Shown here one piece after another: positions 7,241-15,098 of a stretch of 40,401 bases of DNA. How positions within the stretch are numbered: the first letter of the stretch is position 1; each line of letters starts with the position of its first letter. The position numbers and the translations under genes are program-made. The notes under the pieces were generated by a model. The model was not told where the DNA came from, made no database searches, and saw nothing but the letters and a program-made list of their open reading frames with translations. Origin of the DNA: Streptococcus suis 10581 (GTDB taxonomy: Bacteria; Bacillota; Bacilli; Lactobacillales; Streptococcaceae); assembly GCA_000440235.1 (NCBI GenBank), contig ALKQ01000007.1, positions 1 to 40,401 of the forward strand, given 5' to 3'.

Positions 7241-7330
7241 TATTCAGCCGATATTGCTGAATAGACGAAGTTAGCTTCAAACATTTGGGAAATGTTTGGA
7301 GGTCTCCCAATAGGGAGAACTTTGTTCTCC
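7241..7330. repeat. Chain of overlapping hairpins
   Basis: Successive hairpins: TATTCAGC/GCTGAATA (7241-7263), CAAACATTT-ggg-AAATGTTTG (7278-7298), TCTCCC/GGGAGA (7303-7318) and GGAGAAC-ttt-GTTCTCC (7314-7330). The last two share the arm GGGAGAAC and so exclude each other. Confidence 0.75.
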
Positions 7331-7335
7331 TCCCG

Positions 7336-7399
7336 TAAGTAGGTAGTCCACCATAGTGGCTACCGTAGTTTGACTTGCTCTTTAGAGCTTAGTCAAACT
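7336..7399. repeat. 64-65 bp direct repeat, copy 2
   Basis: Second copy of the module at 7150-7214, in the same orientation and 186 bases away. It keeps both hairpin pairs, with differences such as CTATTTAGAAC versus CTCTTTAGAGC. Confidence 0.75.
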
Positions 7400-7426
7400 T
7401 CTTACGTTAGTAGTTGGGTTCAGACT

Positions 7427-7509
7427 AGAGGCTTGGAAAAATAGATGAGCCATTAGTGATGTCCACATCACTAGCTGACTCCCTAATTTTTCTGTGCCTC
7501 TTTAACGTC
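7427..7509. repeat. Palindromic element in the pdhA-pdhB gap (P6)
   Basis: The arms AGAGGC.TGGAAAAATAGATGAGC and GCTGACTCCCTAATTTTTC.GTGCCTCT pair imperfectly. The apex is the perfect hairpin TAGTGATGT-cc-ACATCACTA (7454-7473). The right edge CTTTAACGTC is shared with P5. Confidence 0.75.
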
Positions 7510-7537
7510 TTCACAACTTAGAATTGTACTCGAACTA

Positions 7538-7620
7538 AGGACTGTGCGAAAAAGATAAATCAGCAGGAAATCCCAATTTCCTTGGCTGATTTCCTATTTT
7601 CGCTGTGTCCTTTTAACGTT
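7538..7620. repeat. Palindromic element at the pdhA 3' end (P5)
   Basis: AGGACTGTGCGAAAAAGATA pairs with the inverted right arm that ends CGCTGTGTCCT. The apex is GGAAAT..ATTTCC (7566-7581) between CAGCA/GGCTG flanks. The right edge TTTTAACGTT lies eight bases from the pdhA stop codon. Confidence 0.78.
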
Positions 7621-7628
7621 CTCGTTAC

Positions 7629-8597
7629 TTAATCTACAAACACGTCTTCGTAAGCTACTGAGATGTCTGGATCTGGGCTTTCTTGTGCGAATTTCACAGA
7701 TGCTTCTACTTGTTCTGCCACTTGTGCTTCAATAGCATCCAATTCTTCGTCTGTCGCAATCTTGTTCTCTGTCAAGTATTTGCGGTATTTCTTAAGTGGG
7801 TCTTTTGCTTTCCACTCATTGACTTCTTCTTTAGTACGGTAAACACCTGCATCGGCAGTTGAGTGACCAAACCAGCGGTATGATTCAACTTCGACCATGG
7901 CTGGACCGTTACCTGCACGAACGTACTCGATGACTTCTTGCATTTTTTCATAAACGGCAATAACGTCGTTACCATCCTCAACATAATGACCTGGAATACC
8001 GTATGCTGCTGCACGTTGGTAGAGGTGAGGAATCTTAGTAGAATAAGAAATGTCAGTTGAAATACCGTAACGGTTGTTTGTAATGAAGAAGATAACTGGC
8101 AAGTTCCAAACAGCTGCCAAGTTCATTGATTCGTGGAATGAACCTTCGTTAGTAGCCGAATCACCTGAGAAGGCAATAACAATGTTATCTGTACCGAGGT
8201 ATTGTTGCGTAAGGGCCGCACCCACCGCAAGGGCATAACCACCACCTACGATACCGTTTGAACCAAAGTTTCCTTTTTCAACGTTGGCCAAGTGCATAGA
8301 ACCACCACGGCCTTTTGATGTACCAGTTGCCTTACCAGCAAGCTCAGCCATCATACCGTTGATGTCAATCCCTTTTGCAATAACGTGACCGTGACCACGG
8401 TGGTGTGAGAAGATGATGTCCTCATCTGTCAATCCAGCAATAGGTCCAACAGCCGCAGCTTCTTCACCGACTGAGAAGTGAGTCATACCTTGTACGAAAC
8501 CGCGACGCACTAATTTGTTTAATTTCATATCAACATCACGGATTTGTTGCATTTTTAGGAACATATCCAAATGTTGTTCTTTTGAGATAGATACCAT
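7629..8597 (-). CDS. pdhA: Pyruvate dehydrogenase E1 component, alpha subunit
   Basis: Alpha chain of E1, which binds thiamine diphosphate and Mg2+: GDSATNEG followed by ITNN about 28 residues later is the TPP motif. RGFVQGMTH, HHRGHGHVIAKG and RGGSMH are typical of the family. The start is MVSISKEQ (322 aa), because GGAGGAA lies five bases before that ATG; an upstream in-frame extension to 8642 has no such signal and would run past the promoter -10. It is the first gene of pdhABCD and is driven by the promoter at 8631-8659. Acetoin dehydrogenase (acoA) is the usual alternative label. Confidence 0.94.
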   Translation of the reverse strand: MVSISKEQHLDMFLKMQQIRDVDMKLNKLVRRGFVQGMTHFSVGEEAAAVGPIAGLTDEDIIFSHHRGHGHVIAKGIDINGMMAELAGKATGTSKGRGGSMHLANVEKGNFGSNGIVGGGYALAVGAALTQQYLGTDNIVIAFSGDSATNEGSFHESMNLAAVWNLPVIFFITNNRYGISTDISYSTKIPHLYQRAAAYGIPGHYVEDGNDVIAVYEKMQEVIEYVRAGNGPAMVEVESYRWFGHSTADAGVYRTKEEVNEWKAKDPLKKYRKYLTENKIATDEELDAIEAQVAEQVEASVKFAQESPDPDISVAYEDVFVD

Positions 8598-8630
8598 AAT
8601 TTCCTCCAAAGGTTTTTCTCTTTCTGTACT

Positions 8631-8659
8631 ATGATAGACCAATATTTCACAAATGGCAA
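8631..8659 (-). promoter_or_regulatory. pdhABCD promoter
   Basis: -35 TTGCCA (8654-8659), a 17-base spacer and -10 TATCAT (8631-8636). The predicted start near 8624 gives a leader of about 27 bases. A TTGTGA half-site (8647-8652) overlaps the spacer. Confidence 0.78.
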
Positions 8660-8708
8660 ATAATTGAACCGTTTTCTTTTTACAGAAATTTTCGTGAAAA
8701 CCTTGATT

Positions 8709-8769
8709 TAGTGCGTTTTTTCACAATTTAGTCATAAACTACAAATTGCCCTTGAAATATTTTTCACAA
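8709..8769. promoter_or_regulatory. Rex-like sites upstream of pdhA
   Basis: Two 18-mers resemble the Rex operator TTGTGA-N6-TCACAA: TTGAAATATTTTTCACAA (8752-8769) and TAGTGCGTTTTTTCACAA (8709-8726). Each has one perfect and one imperfect half. With the half-site in the promoter there are three TTGTGA motifs facing pdhA. Redox control by Rex is inferred. Confidence 0.5.
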
Positions 8770-8827
8770 ACTTCATCTACTATTGAAAGCCAGTTCCCTT
8801 TTTGTTAATATATAGTTGGAGGTACTT

Positions 8828-9487
8828 ATGGAATTTGATTTATTTCTTATGATTTGTAACTACATAGGCACTATTGCATTTGCTGTTTCGGGGGCCGTAA
8901 AAGGATTTAAGAAAAAGTTAGATATTTTTGGAATTAGCTTGCTCGGTATCATTACCGCCGTTGGTGGGGGAATTATTCGAGATACAATGGCCAATCGCAT
9001 TCCTGCCGCCTTGACTGATCCTACAGCCATCTATTTATCTCTCGGAGTAGCGATTAGCATGTACTTGATTGTTATCAATCTAAAGCAGGACAAACCACTT
9101 GATAAGAAGATGATTCATTTCCTTTCCCAGACAAACCTTATCTTTGATGCAATCGGTCTAGCCATCTTCGCCCTCATTGGAGCCAGTACTGGCATCTCTC
9201 TCCAGCTAAACGCTCTAACCAGTGGTATTCTGGCAGCTTTGACAGGTGTCGGAGGCGGAATCGCCCGTGATTTACTCGTCAATGAAACACCTATTGTTCT
9301 TAAAGAAGATGTCTATGCTGTCCTTGCATTTTTCTCAGGAGTCCTCTATCATCTTTGCGTTGTAAATTGGAAATTACCACAAATTCCAACCTTCATCACT
9401 ATTTTTACCATTTCTTTAATCATTCGACTATTGGTAATTAAATACAAAATCAATCTTCCCAACATGGAAAGCAAACGAAAGGTCTGA
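8828..9487 (+). CDS. TRIC/UPF0126-family membrane protein
   Basis: Integral membrane protein of the prokaryotic trimeric intracellular cation channel family (UPF0126). It has about seven hydrophobic helices and the two family repeats with glycine-rich kinks, VGGGIIRDT and VGGGIARDLL. Family members conduct monovalent cations; the function here is not known. The ATG at 8828 is chosen over the upstream TTG at 8816 because GGAGG (8818-8822) is well placed for it, giving 219 aa. The gene is divergent from pdhA and ends in an intrinsic terminator that begins inside its last codons. Confidence 0.88.
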   Translation: MEFDLFLMICNYIGTIAFAVSGAVKGFKKKLDIFGISLLGIITAVGGGIIRDTMANRIPAALTDPTAIYLSLGVAISMYLIVINLKQDKPLDKKMIHFLSQTNLIFDAIGLAIFALIGASTGISLQLNALTSGILAALTGVGGGIARDLLVNETPIVLKEDVYAVLAFFSGVLYHLCVVNWKLPQIPTFITIFTISLIIRLLVIKYKINLPNMESKRKV

Positions 9488-9509
9488 GTTCGTCAACTCA
9501 GACCTTTTT
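9478..9509 (+). terminator. Intrinsic terminator of the TRIC-family gene
   Basis: AAGGTCTGAGTT-cgtc-AACTCAGACCTT followed by a T-run. The stop codon lies inside the 5' arm. It can also serve the convergent lipoprotein gene. Confidence 0.92.
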
Positions 9510-9528
9510 GTATTATTATTATTATTGA

Positions 9529-10680
9529 TTACCAGCCACCGCGACCGCCTGGACCTGTATGAGTAATTTCTGTAATTTGTTCTCCATTTACAGTTACTGT
9601 GCCACCAGTGAATTCAACTGTACCGTCAAAGTCAAAGGCTGATGTTGGTGCTGTTACAGCAATAGTCCCCCCAGAAATGTAGAGGTTACCATTAGCATCA
9701 AAGGCATCTGTATCCCCACTACCAACCGCAACTTTCAAGTCACCACCAGTTACCTTGATATAGATATCAGATGAAGTTGTACTTGACGCGTTGATGGCAT
9801 CATCTGAACCATAGACATCAATTGTACCACCGTTGATAGTGATATTAGTTCCTTCCAAGGCTTCTACTGATTCTGATACTGTAATGGTACCTCCGTCAAT
9901 TGTCAAAGCCGTCTCCGCTTTAATACCATCATCACCTGCTTTTACAGTAATTTCACCACCTGTGATGGTTGTGTAACCTTTGGTCGTATCTGTATCATTT
10001 GTAGACTTGATACCGTCACCACCTGCGGTTACATTGATTGTACCACCGTTGATAGTGGTCGAATCTTTACCTCGGATACCATCGTCCACTGCAGTTACCT
10101 TGATAGTACCAGCATTGATTACCAAGTCATCTGTTGATACGATACCATCTTGGAAGTTGCCTTCAACGGTCAGGCTACCATTTCCTGTAATGGTCAAATC
10201 AGCTTCAACATGGATAGCCCCTTCAATATTGGTGTCTGTATGATTGCTGGTATTTTTCACTGTATTCGTCGTACCATCTTTGATTTCCAATTCAACATTG
10301 TCGGCATTAATAACATTGATTGCTGCTGTATCTGAACTTGAAATCTCAGCACCTGCTAGAATGATACGAACATTAGCATCTGTCTCAACCGTCACACCTG
10401 CAGTTGTTGAACCTGTCAAGATGTAGGTACCACCCTCAGTAATTTTTAAACCATCATTTGATAGTGTTACTTCTGTCGTTGGAAGGGCTGACCAGTCAAT
10501 AGTTGACGAGCTTGAATCTGATGAAGTACTATTATTTGAAGTTGTCGCTACACTTGTCTGACTAGTTGCTACTGAGCTTGAAGTAGTCGTTGAACTTGAA
10601 GTAGATGAGCATGCTGCTAAGACACCAAGGCTCATAAGAGTAACACCAGAGTAAAGTAATTTTTTAAGATTTGTTTTCAT
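9529..10680 (-). CDS. Surface lipoprotein with carbohydrate-binding beta-helix domain (DUF4353-like)
   Basis: Predicted lipoprotein of 383 aa: basic N terminus, hydrophobic stretch and lipobox LAAC, with Cys near residue 24. A Ser/Thr-rich spacer (about 25-65) is followed by repeated strands with GDDGI, GGDGIKS and TIDGGTI motifs. These are characteristic of the Cthe_2159-like carbohydrate-binding right-handed beta-helix family. The C terminus is GPGGRGGW. The repeats suggest binding of an acidic polysaccharide, possibly Ca2+-dependent; the ligand is not known. The start has AAAAGGAA upstream. Two 18-base direct repeats with a 22-base period lie in its promoter region. Confidence 0.82.
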   Translation of the reverse strand: MKTNLKKLLYSGVTLMSLGVLAACSSTSSSTTTSSSVATSQTSVATTSNNSTSSDSSSSTIDWSALPTTEVTLSNDGLKITEGGTYILTGSTTAGVTVETDANVRIILAGAEISSSDTAAINVINADNVELEIKDGTTNTVKNTSNHTDTNIEGAIHVEADLTITGNGSLTVEGNFQDGIVSTDDLVINAGTIKVTAVDDGIRGKDSTTINGGTINVTAGGDGIKSTNDTDTTKGYTTITGGEITVKAGDDGIKAETALTIDGGTITVSESVEALEGTNITINGGTIDVYGSDDAINASSTTSSDIYIKVTGGDLKVAVGSGDTDAFDANGNLYISGGTIAVTAPTSAFDFDGTVEFTGGTVTVNGEQITEITHTGPGGRGGW

Positions 10681-10751
10681 AATGTAGATTCCTTTTCTTT
10701 CTTTAGGAAGTCGTATCCCTTCCTGATATGCTCCTAGTTTACCTTTCCTTC

Positions 10752-10791
10752 CTAAAAGAAAGATTAAAGATTGCCAAAAGAAAACTTAAAG
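10752..10791 (-). promoter_or_regulatory. Tandem direct repeat upstream of the beta-helix lipoprotein
   Basis: CTAAAAGAAAGATTAAAG (10752-10769) and CCAAAAGAAAACTTAAAG (10774-10791) match at 14 of 18 bases and are offset by 22 bases, two helical turns. Such spacing is typical of sites for dimeric response regulators. The regulator is unknown. Confidence 0.5.
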
Positions 10792-10805
10792 TTCTTAGGA
10801 ACTAC

Positions 10806-10827
10806 AAAAGGCCGGGAAACCCAGCCT
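10806..10827 (-). terminator. Terminator hairpin after the second lipoprotein gene
   Basis: On the minus strand AGGCTGGG-ttt-CCCGGCCT is followed by TTTG. It is a GC-rich stem with a short T-run, 22 bases past the stop. Confidence 0.7.
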
Positions 10828-10848
10828 AGGAATAATCATTGATAAAAT

Positions 10849-11520
10849 CTATAGCTTAACCCAATGCAAGCTTTTCAACTCAAGCAAGGGAGAAGTTTCA
10901 GGATTGGTATCTGATTCAGAAATCCGTTTTAAACCTGGAATCATCGCATTGTATTGATAAATGCGAAAAACACCAGCTCCTTCAAATAAGTACGTTCCAT
11001 CCTGTAAAGGACGAAGTAGGGCGTTCGGTCCAATTTCAAATCCAAGATTGCGGAAATTATCCACCAAACGTAGACTCTCATCGGTAAGCTGAGTATAGAG
11101 GTCAATTAAGACATATTCTCCCGACTTGTCCAAAGCTAGAAGCAGCTCCTCTGTACCATCATGGTTGACATCATACAAACTATAAAATATGCCACTGTAT
11201 TCTTGCCCCTGGCTAGTTAATAAGCTCAGATAACTACTGACCTCATCCTGGTTAATTGCCTCAGCAGGCTGCCCCATATTCGCTTGATAACGATCAATAA
11301 CTGATTGGTATACTTCACTTAGCTCAGGAGTAGTCACTGAGGATGCTTGCGTCTCGGAGCTAGATGCTATTGTTGACGCTTGCTGCAAACTAGAACCATC
11401 TGAAACTTGGCTTGAAACACTAGAACTAGAACTCTCACCACCTTTTACCTGATTAGACTGACAAGCAGCTAATAGTACAACCGTGGACACTAACATCAGT
11501 TTACAAATAAATGTTTTCAT
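10849..11520 (-). CDS. Putative lipoprotein with FG-GAP-like calcium motif
   Basis: A 223-aa predicted lipoprotein: signal peptide and lipobox LAAC (Cys near residue 20), then a Ser-rich linker to about residue 65. The C-terminal globular part contains YDVNHDGTEELLLAL, an Asp/Asn-rich calcium-loop pattern like those of FG-GAP and dockerin loops, followed by beta-strand-like sequence. I do not recognise a specific function. It has a strong promoter of its own (11551-11579), GGAGGAAG before the ATG and a terminator after the stop, so it is probably monocistronic. Confidence 0.75.
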   Translation of the reverse strand: MKTFICKLMLVSTVVLLAACQSNQVKGGESSSSSVSSQVSDGSSLQQASTIASSSETQASSVTTPELSEVYQSVIDRYQANMGQPAEAINQDEVSSYLSLLTSQGQEYSGIFYSLYDVNHDGTEELLLALDKSGEYVLIDLYTQLTDESLRLVDNFRNLGFEIGPNALLRPLQDGTYLFEGAGVFRIYQYNAMIPGLKRISESDTNPETSPLLELKSLHWVKL

Positions 11521-11550
11521 AACTTCCTCCTGTGCTCTATCTTTGGTCTT

Positions 11551-11579
11551 AGTATAACATCTTTCCGAGGGCTTGTAAA
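11551..11579 (-). promoter_or_regulatory. Promoter of the FG-GAP-like lipoprotein
   Basis: -35 TTTACA (11574-11579), a 17-base spacer and extended -10 TGTTATACT (TATACT at 11551-11556). Confidence 0.8.
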
Positions 11580-11587
11580 CGCCACCA

Positions 11588-11718
11588 TATATAGTGAAGT
11601 GAATTAGAAACAGGATATATCTAAGTTTGTCAATTTGAGAACTCTAAAGTTATTTTAGGAGTGGGTTATTAACACTATAACCCAAAATCGTCCTTTTCTT
11701 AATTCAAGCCACTATATA
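11588..11718. mobile_element. MITE-like element with TATAGTG ends
   Basis: The terminal inverted repeats TATATAGTGAAGTGAATTAG and, inverted at the right, TATATAGTGGCTTGAATTAA bound 131 bases with no coding capacity. An internal hairpin GGGTTAT..ATAACCC (11662-11682) is present. TA-rich ends resemble non-autonomous derivatives of IS630/Tc1-type elements such as RUP; that link is inferred. It lies between the lipoprotein promoter and the rbfA terminator. Confidence 0.7.
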
Positions 11719-11737
11719 AACAAAGCATCCGAGCCAG

Positions 11738-11765
11738 AAAAAGCCGAATGTTTCCATCCGACTTT
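11738..11765 (-). terminator. Terminator of the rimP-rbfA operon
   Basis: On the minus strand AGTCGGATG-gaaa-CATTCGGCT with G-U pairs, followed by TTTTC. It lies just after the rbfA stop. Confidence 0.75.
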
Positions 11766-11770
11766 TGTTG

Positions 11771-12124
11771 TTAATCTTTCTGTTCAAGAGCACGCAACAT
11801 TTGATCAATTTTATTGCCGTACTCAATTGATTGGTCTTTTTCAAAGACCAAATCCGGAATTTTATAAAGAGTTAACTTACGACCAAGTTCTCTCTTAATA
11901 GTCCCCGTCGCTTTTTCAAGACCCGTTTGTGCTTTTTGATTATCGGATGCCAAATTACTCATGATTGTGTAGTAAACCTTGGCCATTGACAAATCGCCGA
12001 CCATCTGAACATCTGTAATGGTCACTCCCTGCACACGTGGATCACGAACTTTCTTTTGTAAAATCTCATTGACTTCGCGCTTGATTTCCATCCCGACACG
12101 GTCTGTACGAAAATGATTCGCCAT
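11771..12124 (-). CDS. rbfA: Ribosome-binding factor A
   Basis: Small KH-fold factor that binds the 30S subunit and helps mature the 16S rRNA 5' end, important in the cold. It has the family opening [17 protein letters not shown], then [12 protein letters not shown] and a C-terminal RIPDL-like segment ([12 protein letters not shown]). MANHFRTD at 12124 is the start, supported by AGGAAAG upstream; a longer in-frame reading to 12181 crosses a hairpin and lacks support. Length 117 aa is typical. It is last in the rimP-nusA-infB operon, 155 bases after infB. Confidence 0.94.
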   Translation of the reverse strand: MANHFRTDRVGMEIKREVNEILQKKVRDPRVQGVTITDVQMVGDLSMAKVYYTIMSNLASDNQKAQTGLEKATGTIKRELGRKLTLYKIPDLVFEKDQSIEYGNKIDQMLRALEQKD

Positions 12125-12148
12125 ATTCTTTCCTTTCTTAGATGATAG

Positions 12149-12171
12149 AAAAGCTGAGTTTCCCCAGCTTG
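12149..12171 (-). terminator. Attenuator-like hairpin between infB and rbfA
   Basis: On the minus strand AAGCTG and CAGCTT flank GGGGAAACT, followed by TTCT. The stem is short and the T-run weak, so partial read-through into rbfA is likely. Confidence 0.55.
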
Positions 12172-12279
12172 AATAATCCAAGTAGATTAAAAACTATTGC
12201 TTTAAAATCTACTAAAATCTATTAAATTATCACTTCCTCGACAAAATCACTTGTCTATGACTTTGACAGTGAGAAAATA

Positions 12280-15081
12280 TTATTTTTTGATTTCTTCCAT
12301 GATGTAAGCTTCAATGGTATCATCAACTTTCAAGTCGTTGTAGTTCTCAATCATCAAACCACCCTCTTGGGCATTACCAACTTCTTTCACGTCATCTTTA
12401 TAGCGTTTCAAACTAGCTAGTTTACCATCAAATACTACAACACCATCACGGATAACTCGAACACTTGAATCACGGGTAACCTTACCACGTACGACCATGA
12501 AACCACCGATCGTTCCAACTTTGGATACCTTGAAGGTTTCACGAATGATTGCCTCACCAATGATTTTTTCTTCATATTCTGGATCAAGCATACCTTTCAT
12601 GGCATCTTCCATCTCTTCGATAACCTTGTAAATGATGCTGTGAAGACGTACTTCAACATCATCTGCTTCAGCTTGGCTACGCGCTTCAGCTGTTGGACGA
12701 ACGTTGAAACCAATCACAAGAGCATTTGAAGCTTCCGCAAGAGTAATATCTGATTCATTGATAGCACCAACTGCAGAGTGGACGATATTGACACGTACTC
12801 CCTCTACTTCAATCTTTTGAAGCGATGATGCAAGAGCCTCAACTGAACCTTGTACGTCAGCCTTGATAATCACATTAACTGACTTAACCTCACCTGCTTT
12901 AAGGGTATCAAAGAGGTTTTCAAGACTAACTCGTTGCGTTGCTTGACGCTGTTTAAGAAGAGCACGTTTAGCACGTTCTTCACCTGCTGCACGCGCAGAT
13001 TTTTCATCTTCATAGACCGCAAAATGATCACCAGCCATCGGTGTTTCGTTCAAACCAGTAATCGAAACCGGTGTAGATGGTCCAGCCACCTTGACACGAC
13101 GACCTAAGTCATTGGTCATAGCCCGAACACGTCCGAAGGTATTTCCGACAACGATTGGGTCTTGAACATTAAGTGTCCCTTGTTGAACGAGGAGGGTTGC
13201 AACCGCACCTTTCCCTTTATCCAAATGCGCTTCGATAACTGTACCAATCGCACGAACAGTTGGGTCTGCCTTCAGTTCTTGGATTTCAGCAACCAAAAGA
13301 ACAGTTTCCAACAATTCATCAATGTTTTGGTTAAACTTAGCTGAGATTTCTACAAATTCAGATTCTCCACCCCAAGCGGTTGAGATAACACCGTGCTCAG
13401 CCAATTCACCGATGACACGCTCTGGGTTTGCACCTGGCTTGTCAATCTTGTTGATAGCTACAATGATTGGCACATTAGCTGCTTTTGAGTGGTTGATAGC
13501 CTCAATCGTTTGTGGCATGACACCATCATCTGCAGCAACGACTAGGATGGTCAAGTCGGTAACAGATGCACCACGTGCACGCATAGAAGTAAAGGCCGCG
13601 TGTCCTGGAGTATCCAAGAAGGTAATTTTCTTACCAGCTTCCTCAATTTGGTAGGCACCGATATGCTGTGTGATACCTCCAGCTTCTCCAGTAGCAACAC
13701 GAGAATTACGTAGGGTATCCAACAAGGTTGTTTTACCATGGTCAACGTGTCCCATGATAGTCACAACAGGTGGGCGTTCTGTCATCTCTTCTTCATTGAG
13801 GTAACCCTCTTCTACGAAGAAACGCTCAATATCTGCGTTATCGACCTCTACCTTTTCTTTCGCTTCAATACCATAATCAACCATGAGGAGTTCGATAGTA
13901 TCTCCATCCAAAGATTGGTTTTGAGTCGCCATAACTCCCATAAGGAAGAGTTTTTTCACAATTTCAGCAGGTTCACGTTTGATCCGTTTTGCAATTTCTG
14001 CGACGGTCATGCCAGCAGTGTATTCAAATTCAGTTGGCAATTCGTGGAACTTGCGTTCTGTGACAGGTTTGGCAGGTTGGTTAGCCTTGCCTTTTTTATT
14101 TTTCTTGTTGTTATTCCAGTTACTTGTTCTTTGATTTCTCACTTGATTTTGACTATTTCGATTTCTTTGTTGTTTCCGTGGACCATCTTCTTCGTCACTA
14201 TTAAAGTCACGTTTTTTATCTGGTCGAGCTTGTTTCTTACGACGGGTATCTACAGTAGTTTCTGCAACTTGCTCTGGTACCGATGCAACAGGTGCAGGCT
14301 TCACAAATGATTTGCTTTCCACAACCGGTTCTTCAAACTTAATTTCTTTTGGCTTCTTAGGTTGCTTTTTAGCTTCCTGAGCCTGACGAAAACGTTCTTC
14401 ACTGGTACGAGCATACTCCGCATTTTGTTCTGCTTTCAAAGCAGCAGCACGCGCTTTGAAGTCAATTTTAGGTCCTGCTGGTTTTGCAGCCTCTCTTTGT
14501 TCAAAGCGAGCTGACCGACCTGAACGGTTATCACGATTATCGCGACGGTCCCCAAAACGATTGTCCTTTCGTTTATCTGAACCCTGTTCACGTCTATTAT
14601 CGCGACGGTCATTGCGGTCGTTATTTGGACGACTTTGACCTTGTTGACGGTTGTCACGACGGTCTTGGTTTTGTTTGCCTTGACCACCTTTACCTTGTGC
14701 TCGCTTAGCAGCCTGCTCTTTGGCACGCGCTTCCCGTTCTGCCTTAAAGTTTCGACTCTGTGGACGATGTGGAGCTGATTGTACTGCGCTTGCCGCAACT
14801 TCTTCTTTTACTACTGGCTGTGTTTCCTTAGCTTTTTCTACCTTAGCTGTTTCCACTTTTGGAGTTTCATCAACCTTCTCAGGCTGGCTAACTTTTGCCG
14901 CAACTTTAGTTGCCTCTGATTTTTGTCCCCCAAAGCTTTCTGCAAGGCGTTTAGCACTTGCTTCATCTACGCTTGAAGCATGACTTTTGACTTCAAAACC
15001 CAATTCTTGAGCCTTAGCAACAACTTCCTTACTGCTTACGCCTAATTCACGGGCTATTTCATTCAATCTCTTCTTAGACAA
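12280..15081 (-). CDS. infB: Translation initiation factor IF-2
   Basis: GTPase that brings fMet-tRNA to the 30S subunit and promotes subunit joining. Residues 1-50 form an IF2-N domain ([16 protein letters not shown]), followed by a long, highly charged, low-complexity region rich in Arg, Asn, Asp and Gln (about 60-330), and a second IF2-N domain ([16 protein letters not shown]). The G domain has GHVDHGKTT (G1), DTPGH (G3) and NKID (G4), then domains II-IV. The full length of 933 aa is normal for streptococci. It starts 17 bases after ylxQ. The repetitive N-terminal DNA creates spurious overlapping open frames, which I ignore. Confidence 0.97.
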   Translation of the reverse strand: MSKKRLNEIARELGVSSKEVVAKAQELGFEVKSHASSVDEASAKRLAESFGGQKSEATKVAAKVSQPEKVDETPKVETAKVEKAKETQPVVKEEVAASAVQSAPHRPQSRNFKAEREARAKEQAAKRAQGKGGQGKQNQDRRDNRQQGQSRPNNDRNDRRDNRREQGSDKRKDNRFGDRRDNRDNRSGRSARFEQREAAKPAGPKIDFKARAAALKAEQNAEYARTSEERFRQAQEAKKQPKKPKEIKFEEPVVESKSFVKPAPVASVPEQVAETTVDTRRKKQARPDKKRDFNSDEEDGPRKQQRNRNSQNQVRNQRTSNWNNNKKNKKGKANQPAKPVTERKFHELPTEFEYTAGMTVAEIAKRIKREPAEIVKKLFLMGVMATQNQSLDGDTIELLMVDYGIEAKEKVEVDNADIERFFVEEGYLNEEEMTERPPVVTIMGHVDHGKTTLLDTLRNSRVATGEAGGITQHIGAYQIEEAGKKITFLDTPGHAAFTSMRARGASVTDLTILVVAADDGVMPQTIEAINHSKAANVPIIVAINKIDKPGANPERVIGELAEHGVISTAWGGESEFVEISAKFNQNIDELLETVLLVAEIQELKADPTVRAIGTVIEAHLDKGKGAVATLLVQQGTLNVQDPIVVGNTFGRVRAMTNDLGRRVKVAGPSTPVSITGLNETPMAGDHFAVYEDEKSARAAGEERAKRALLKQRQATQRVSLENLFDTLKAGEVKSVNVIIKADVQGSVEALASSLQKIEVEGVRVNIVHSAVGAINESDITLAEASNALVIGFNVRPTAEARSQAEADDVEVRLHSIIYKVIEEMEDAMKGMLDPEYEEKIIGEAIIRETFKVSKVGTIGGFMVVRGKVTRDSSVRVIRDGVVVFDGKLASLKRYKDDVKEVGNAQEGGLMIENYNDLKVDDTIEAYIMEEIKK

Positions 15082-15098
15082 TGCCTTGTCCTCCTGTT

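Larger units (their letters stand above)
7034..7628. other. 595-base repeat-filled gap between pdhA and pdhB
   Basis: No gene is seen. From left to right it holds the pdhB ribosome-binding site, a hairpin around 7086-7106 (ACAATTAC/GTAATTGT), a 64-base module present twice (7150-7214 and 7336-7399), a hairpin chain (7241-7330) and two palindromic elements, P6 (7427-7509) and P5 (7538-7620). The phrase TTAGAATTGTACTCGAACT occurs at about 7132 and again near 7518. No convincing promoter was found, so pdhA and pdhB are probably cotranscribed through it. Confidence 0.75.

Noticed and set aside
7034..7628. Possible CRISPR array or small RNA gene in the repeat-rich gap
   Set aside because: Repeats are irregular in length and spacing, the stems differ in sequence, there are no unique equal-length spacers and no cas genes.
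2292..8597. Acetoin dehydrogenase operon (acoABCL)
   Set aside because: Homologues often carry this name, but streptococci use these genes as pyruvate dehydrogenase, and no acetoin-specific regulator or gene lies nearby. The acetoin reading is not excluded by sequence alone.
11588..11718. Attenuator or riboswitch for the FG-GAP-like lipoprotein
   Set aside because: The element lies upstream of that gene's promoter, not in its leader, and its terminal inverted repeats fit a mobile element better.
14436..14798. Several alternative frames opposite or within the infB N-terminal half
   Set aside because: They arise from the low-complexity Arg/Asn/Asp/Gln region of IF-2; the IF-2 frame has clear domains on both sides.
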